Source: Candidatus Latescibacterota bacterium (GTDB lineage Bacteria; Krumholzibacteriota; Krumholzibacteriia; JACNKJ01). Taken from it: a stretch of 64,000 bases of DNA. The translations under genes and the position numbers were made by a program. Shown piece by piece: positions 58,554-64,000 of this stretch (the stretch's first letter is position 1; each line of letters begins with the position of its first letter). The stretch covers positions 124,001 to 188,000 of the forward strand of contig JACKDC010000002.1 in assembly GCA_020633725.1 (NCBI GenBank), in the 5' to 3' direction. A model generated the notes under the pieces. It saw only the letters and a program-made list of their open reading frames with translations. It had not been told where the DNA came from and did no database searches.

Positions 58554-59626
58554 GAGATCTCCGCCCCCGCGTCCGCGAAGTGCTGGACCGGCTGGCCGCG
58601 CTCGAGAAGGAGATGCTGGACCCGGCCGTGCTGGCCGACCGTCGCCGGGCCAAGGAGCTCGGCGGCGAGCTGAAGCATCTGCAGGCCGTCGCCGGCCCCG
58701 GGCGCCGCTATGTCGCGGCGCTCGACGCCATCGACGAGGCCGAGGAGCTCCTCCACGGCAGCGACGCCGAGCTGAAGGAGCTGGCCCGTGCCCAGAAGGA
58801 AGAGGCCGAGGACGCCCTGCCCGGCCTGACCGAGGACCTCGAGCGCCTGCTCATCCCCCGCGACCCGGACGACGACCGCAACCTCATCCTCGAAGTCCGC
58901 GCCGGTACCGGCGGCGAGGAGGCCGGCCTCTTCGCCGGCGACCTGCTGCGCATGTACGAACGCTACGCCGAGCGCAAGGGCTGGCGGATGGAGCTGCTCA
59001 GCGCCACCGAGGGCTCGGCTGGCGGCTTCAAGGAAGTCGTGCTCGCCGTGCGCGGCGAGGGCGCCTACGGCGAGCTGCGCTACGAGTCGGGCGTCCACCG
59101 CGTGCAGCGCGTGCCGGCGACGGAGTCGCAGGGGCGCATCCACACCAGCGCCGCCAGCGTGGCCGTGCTGCCCGAGGTGGAAGACGTGGACGTGGAGATC
59201 GACCCGAACGACCTGCGCATCGACGTCTACCGCTCCAGCGGACCCGGCGGCCAGAGCGTGAACACCACCGACAGCGCGGTGCGCATCACCCATGTCCCGA
59301 GCGGGCTGGTGGTGAGCTGCCAGGACGAGAAGAGCCAGCACAAGAACAAGGCCAAGGCGATGAAGATCCTCGCCGCGCGGCTCTACGACCTGGAGAAGAG
59401 CAAGCGCGACGCGGAGATCAGCGCCCAGCGCCGCGACCAGGTGGGCAGCGGCGATCGCTCGGCGAAGATCCGCACCTACAACTTCCCGCAGAGCCGCATC
59501 ACCGACCACCGCATCGGCTTCACGACGCACAATCTGGCGGGCGTGCTGGAGGGCGACCTGGAAGAGATCGTCGAGGCGCTCAAGCTGAACGTGCAGGAGC
59601 GCATGCTGGCCGCGGAGGACGCATGA
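58550..59626 (+). CDS. prfA: Peptide chain release factor 1
   Basis: The 358-residue product is a full RF1. The codon-reading motif PAT (189-191 in RVPATESQG) marks it as RF1 (UAA/UAG), not RF2. The GGQ motif (233-235 in SSGPGGQSVNTTDSAVRITHVPSG) triggers peptide release. QDEKSQHKNKAKAMKIL and RIGFTTHNL are family blocks. It overlaps DUF1385 upstream and prmC downstream by four bases each; PrmC methylates the glutamine of this GGQ. RF1 not reading UGA is relevant here because selB lies 3 kb downstream. Confidence 0.97.
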   Translation: MRDLRPRVREVLDRLAALEKEMLDPAVLADRRRAKELGGELKHLQAVAGPGRRYVAALDAIDEAEELLHGSDAELKELARAQKEEAEDALPGLTEDLERLLIPRDPDDDRNLILEVRAGTGGEEAGLFAGDLLRMYERYAERKGWRMELLSATEGSAGGFKEVVLAVRGEGAYGELRYESGVHRVQRVPATESQGRIHTSAASVAVLPEVEDVDVEIDPNDLRIDVYRSSGPGGQSVNTTDSAVRITHVPSGLVVSCQDEKSQHKNKAKAMKILAARLYDLEKSKRDAEISAQRRDQVGSGDRSAKIRTYNFPQSRITDHRIGFTTHNLAGVLEGDLEEIVEALKLNVQERMLAAEDA

Positions 59627-60537
59627 GCCTGCCGGCGCAGGACCCCTCGGAGCCGGTCTGGACCCTGCTCGACGTGCTGGGCCCCGCCGCCGACTACCTC
59701 GACGACGCCGGCGTGGAAAACGCCCGCTACGACGCCGAGTGCCTGCTGGGCAGCGTGCTGGGGCTGAGCCGCCTCGATCTCTACCTCCAGTACGAGCGGC
59801 CGCTGAGCGAGGAGGAGCGCGGGCGCTTCCGCACGCTGCTGCGCCGGCGCCGGGCGCGCGAGCCGCTGCAGTTCATCCTCGGCGAGGTGGAGTTCCTGGG
59901 GCTGGCCTTCGCCGTGCGGCCGGGCGTCTTCATCCCGCGGCCCGAGACCGAGCTGCTGGCCGAGCGCGTCCTCGCCCGCATGGACGCCGAGTTCCCCCAG
60001 GGCGGTGGCAAGCTGGGCGTGCATCCGCTGCGGGCGCTGGAGCTGGGCGTGGGCAGCGGGGTCATCGCCGTGGCGCTGGCCGCCAAGCGTGGCGACCTGC
60101 AGATCTGGGGCAGCGACATCTCCGCCGAGGCCCTGGCCCTCGCCGCCCTCAACGCCGAACGGCACGGCGTGGAGGCGCGGATCGATCTCCAGCATCGCGA
60201 GGGACTGCCGGCCGGCAACGGCGCCGACGTGCAGCTCATCGTGAGCAACCCGCCCTACGTCCGCCCGGACGAGGCACCGCTCCTGGCGCCCGAGGTGTCG
60301 GAGCACGATCCCCCCGCGGCGCTGTTCGGCGGCGACGACGGCCTCGACTTCTACCGCCTGCTGGCGGCCGAGGCCCCCGCGCGCCTTGCGCCCGAGGGCC
60401 TGCTGGCCGTGGAGATCGGTGCGGAGCAAGGCGAGCCCGTGCGCGCGATCTTCGAGGCGGCGGGCTTCACGGACGTCGCGGTGGAGCAGGACTACAGCCG
60501 CCGCGACCGCTTCGTCTTCGCGCGGAAGCCGGTCTGA
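59623..60537 (+). CDS. prmC: Release factor glutamine methyltransferase PrmC
   Basis: The 304-residue product has the PrmC N-terminal helical domain (LDDAGVENARYDAECLLGSVLGLSRLDLYL), then the SAM-binding core: FIPRPETELLAERVL, GVGSG (142-146, usually GTGSG), SDISAEALALAALNA, and the substrate-Gln motif NPPY (209-212). It methylates the GGQ glutamine of RF1 and RF2 with S-adenosylmethionine. The ATG overlaps the prfA stop (gcATGA), the classic prfA-prmC coupling. Confidence 0.96.
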   Translation: MSLPAQDPSEPVWTLLDVLGPAADYLDDAGVENARYDAECLLGSVLGLSRLDLYLQYERPLSEEERGRFRTLLRRRRAREPLQFILGEVEFLGLAFAVRPGVFIPRPETELLAERVLARMDAEFPQGGGKLGVHPLRALELGVGSGVIAVALAAKRGDLQIWGSDISAEALALAALNAERHGVEARIDLQHREGLPAGNGADVQLIVSNPPYVRPDEAPLLAPEVSEHDPPAALFGGDDGLDFYRLLAAEAPARLAPEGLLAVEIGAEQGEPVRAIFEAAGFTDVAVEQDYSRRDRFVFARKPV

Positions 60538-60553
60538 CCTCCGCCGATCCCGA

Positions 60554-61240
60554 TCAATACAGCGACTTGATGTGGCTCATGCTCGTCGACTCCACCGAAG
60601 TGGTGCCGGCGAAGCGGAAGTTCACCGCGCCCATGAAGCCGGGATTGTCGTGGGAGTAGGTGGTCGGGAAGTTGAGGTGGCTCGAGTAGTTGTCGATCCA
60701 GCTGCCATCCAGCAGGGTGAGGGCGGGATCCATCAGCTCGGCCGCGGTGACGATGATCTGCTCAGGGAAGTACCACATCGCCTGCATGTCGGGCCAGAGG
60801 TCCCAGGTTTCAAGATGCTCCTGCCCCGATGGCTGGAAGCGCACGAACATGTACTCCTGTCCAGCCTGCAGGACGACCGGATCGATGTCGAAGTACCGGT
60901 ACTCCCCGTGCACCTCACCCGGTTCGCCGGCCTCGATCTGTACGTCGGCCAGCAGTTCACCGTCCGGGAAGGAGTAGATTCCGACCTCGGTGCGCTTCCA
61001 CAATCCGTAGTGCGGGTCGAAGATGGTGTTGGTCGAGTCGAAGACGCCGAGCTGGAGCACCTCAATGCTCTCTTCGGCGCGCACGACGTAGCCGTGATTC
61101 GGGCTGTAGACGGAGCCGACGGACCAGGCGAGACACCAGATCTCCCAGCTGTCGAAGTAGAATCCGACAGTCTTGGCGCCGGCCTGGCCGGTCCCCAGAA
61201 GAAGCATGCCGACGACGAGCAGACGAGTAGCAAACCGCAT
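60554..61240 (-). CDS. Small exported beta-domain protein with C-terminal [ST]S[WM]SxIKxLY motif
   Basis: The 228-residue product starts at ATG 61240, six bases after GGAGG, with a signal peptide (MRFATRLLVVGMLLLGTGQAGA). The mature part resembles the beta-sandwich seen in PEP-CTERM/DUF4082-like exported proteins: ESIEVLQLGVFDSTN, WKRTEVGIYSFPDGELLADVQI and LQAGQEYMFVRFQP. It ends ESTSMSHIKSLY, matching the last ten residues of the product at 31809-32426. The gene is less GC-rich than its neighbours and converges on prmC, interrupting an otherwise housekeeping stretch. Its long leader holds alternative hairpins. Function unknown. Confidence 0.78.
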   Translation of the reverse strand: MRFATRLLVVGMLLLGTGQAGAKTVGFYFDSWEIWCLAWSVGSVYSPNHGYVVRAEESIEVLQLGVFDSTNTIFDPHYGLWKRTEVGIYSFPDGELLADVQIEAGEPGEVHGEYRYFDIDPVVLQAGQEYMFVRFQPSGQEHLETWDLWPDMQAMWYFPEQIIVTAAELMDPALTLLDGSWIDNYSSHLNFPTTYSHDNPGFMGAVNFRFAGTTSVESTSMSHIKSLY

Positions 61241-61329
61241 GGGAGTCCTCCCCCGGATGGTGTGAAGCGCGGAGGCGCATCGCGAGGGGATGGCGCGCGC
61301 CCCGGTTGTCGGGCGAGGGCTGCAGCCGG

Positions 61330-61387
61330 GGGAGACGGATGTGCCGCGAGATCCCAGGCGGCGCCGTCTCCCGTCGTGCACGGGAGA
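61330..61387 (-). promoter_or_regulatory. Mutually exclusive leader hairpins upstream of the exported protein gene
   Basis: In plus coordinates, GGGAGACGG (61330-61338) can pair with CCGTCTCCC (61364-61372). The middle arm can instead pair with a third arm: TCTCCCGT (61367-61374) with ACGGGAGA (61380-61387), loop CGTGC. The two pairings share bases 61367-61372 and so exclude each other. On the minus strand both lie in the predicted 5' leader. Confidence 0.55.
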
Positions 61388-61393
61388 TACTCA

Positions 61394-61422
61394 ATGATGT
61401 GGGAAAGAACTGCAGAAGTCAA
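61394..61422 (-). promoter_or_regulatory. Candidate promoter of the exported protein gene
   Basis: On the minus strand, TTGACT (61422-61417) and CATCAT (61399-61394) are separated by 17 bases in an AT-rich patch. Transcription would start near 61387, leaving a leader of about 147 nt. Confidence 0.45.
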
Positions 61423-61554
61423 AGGCAGTAGTGAATTCGCGGCGGGCGGGTCCAGCCGCGCCGACGCGGACTGATCTGCGGGGCCGCTTTCCTGTCGCGC
61501 GGCCCGCCTCTGGAATGCTAGAACGACTCGGGGGTTGTGCCCCGGGAGGACCCC

Positions 61555-62822
<1,268 letters not shown>

Positions 62823-62826
<4 letters not shown>

Positions 62827-64000
62827 AGTCCATCATCATCGGCACGGCGGGCCACGTGGACCACGGCAAGACGCGCCTCGTGGGACGTCTCACCGGCACC
62901 AACACGGACCGCCTCAAGGAGGAGCAGAAGCGGGGCATCAGCATCGAGCTGGGCTTCGCACGGCTCGACCTGGGCGACGTGGAAGCGGGCATCGTGGACG
63001 TGCCCGGGCACGAGAAGTTCGTCCGCACCATGGTGGCCGGCGCGGGCGGCGTGGACTTGGCGCTGCTGGTGGTGGCCGCGGACGAGGGCGTCATGCCCCA
63101 GACCCGCGAACACGTGGAGGTGCTCGAGCTGCTGGGCGTGACGCGCGGGCTGGTGGCGCTGACCAAGATCGACATGGTCGATCCCGAGCTGGTGGAGCTG
63201 GCGGCGGAGGACGTCCGCGAGTATCTCGCCGAGACCTCGCTCGCCAGTGCCGAGGTCGTGCCGGTGTCTTCAGAGACCGGCGAGGGCCTCGAGGATCTGC
63301 GCGCCGCGCTGGCCGCCCTGGCCGCCGCGACGCCCGAGCGCGGGGGACTCGGCCCCTATCGCCTGCCCATCGACCGCGTCTTCACGCTGGCGGGCAAGGG
63401 GACGGTGGTCACGGGCACGAGCTGGAGCGGCAGCGTGCGCGCGGGCGACACGCTGGAGCTGATGCCGCGGGGGATCAGCGTGCGCGTGCGCAGCCTGCAG
63501 GTGCACGACCGCCCCGTGGACGAGGCCCACGCCGGCCAGCGCACGGCGCTGGCCATCCACGGCGTGAAGCACGACGAACTCACCCGTGGCGAGGTGCTCG
63601 TGAGCCCCGGCCGCTTCCAGGCCAGCAACATGGTGACGCTCAAGGTCAACTGTCTCGCCAGCTGCCCGCGCCCCCTGCGCCATCGCACGCGGCTGCGCTT
63701 CCACTTCGGCACCCAGGAGATCCTCGGGCGGCTGGTGCTGCTCGACCGCGAGGCGCTCGGCCCCGGCGAGAGCGGGCTCGCCCAGGCGCGCATGGAAGAG
63801 CCGGCGGTCTGCGCGCCGGGGGACCACGTGATCGTCCGCTTCTACTCGCCCATGCGCACGGTGGCCGGCGGCGAGGTGATCGAGGCCACCGCGCCCAAGC
63901 GTCGCCACGGCCGCGCGCGCGACCTGGAGGCGGTGCGCCTCAAGGAAGGCGGCGACCCGGCGGTGATCCTGGAGCGGAACATCCTCGACGCGGGCGCGTC
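62823..64000 (+). CDS. selB: Selenocysteine-specific elongation factor SelB, 3' end outside window
   Basis: The reading frame is open to the right edge (392 codons visible). It begins MKSIIIGTAGHVDHGKTRLV (G1) and continues TDRLKEEQKRGISIELGFA, the SelB form of the switch I region, then DVPGHEKFVRTM (G3) and LTKIDMVD (G4). EF-Tu-like domains 2 and 3 follow (FTLAGKGTVVTGTSWSGSVRAGD; LRFHFGTQEILGRLVLLD), and the start of the SelB-specific region is at the edge. SelB brings selenocysteyl-tRNA to UGA codons marked by a SECIS hairpin. The ATG overlaps the murA stop (ATGA). selA, selC, selD and any selenoprotein gene are not in the window. Confidence 0.95.

Larger units (their letters stand above)
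61241..61554. other. 314-bp divergent intergenic region between the exported protein gene and murA
   Basis: It holds the minus-strand promoter (61394-61422), the leader hairpins (61330-61387) and, on the plus side, the murA ribosome-binding site GGGAGGA at 61544-61550. TGCTAGAAC near 61516-61524 is a possible extended -10 for murA but has no clear -35. No small gene, tRNA or repeat was seen in the rest. Confidence 0.6.

Overview
The window is a GC-rich chromosome segment from a free-living diderm (Gram-negative) bacterium. The outer membrane is shown by a TamA/TamB pair, an RND efflux pair, many lipoboxes and a DUF6588-type barrel protein. Four secreted proteins end in the FlgD-like/Por-type C-terminal domain (NPFNP...WDGRD..G..lpSGVYxY.l). 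That domain, the DUF6588 protein and the conserved 'asparagine synthetase B'-named family point to the FCB superphylum and its candidate phyla (Eisenbacteria, Krumholzibacteriota, Latescibacteria and similar). This placement is an inference from gene content. No rRNA, tRNA, CRISPR array, insertion sequence or prophage was seen, and the genes at both window edges are cut.

Layout. 0-7.3 kb: a TPR protein with the misnamed asparagine-synthetase-B-like family, two small exported or anchored proteins, a DrrAB/NodIJ-type ABC exporter, a lipoprotein and an outer-membrane protein. 7.4-12.1 kb (minus): a compact glycerol/glycerophosphodiester operon of MFS carrier, FGGY kinase, glycerophosphodiesterase and G3P dehydrogenase. 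12.3-22.3 kb: a Gly/His/Asp-rich lipoprotein, a PAP2-like membrane protein, SfsA, TamA-TamB and a DUF1566 secreted protein. 22.4-26.8 kb: RND adaptor and pump. 26.8-32.4 kb: a lipoprotein, an RluA-type pseudouridine synthase, RsgA, a secreted PNGase F homologue and a small exported protein. 32.6-36.3 kb: two tandem secreted peptidylarginine deiminases of the Porphyromonas PPAD type. 36.3-41.3 kb: DUF4397 and fasciclin proteins, an SDR/DUF2867 protein and a CarH/LitR-type MerR regulator with a B12 domain, divergent from DUF378. 41.4-47.2 kb: a small zinc-ribbon protein, CPBP protease, SPFH protein, NnrE/NnrD, an M28 peptidase and TsaD. 47.4-51.5 kb: a signalling operon (receiver-GGDEF, histidine kinase fused to HD-GYP, CheY-like receiver) behind a sigma-54-like promoter. 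51.7-64 kb: housekeeping genes priA, a TPR lipoprotein, rho, rpmE, a DUF1385 gene, prfA, prmC, murA and the start of selB.

Three things deserve most attention. First, a secreted protein-modification cluster (PNGase F homologue and two PPAD-like deiminases), in which the second deiminase has lost one of the two arginines that read the substrate carboxylate. Second, an adenosylcobalamin photoreceptor-type regulator whose own promoter and the fasciclin promoter share a GTACAA(A)TAC element. Third, a recurring promoter layout in which the -10 box lies 6-7 nt before the start codon, which predicts leaderless mRNAs for at least four genes. All statements come from reading the sequence and remembered family knowledge; no search or folding program was run.
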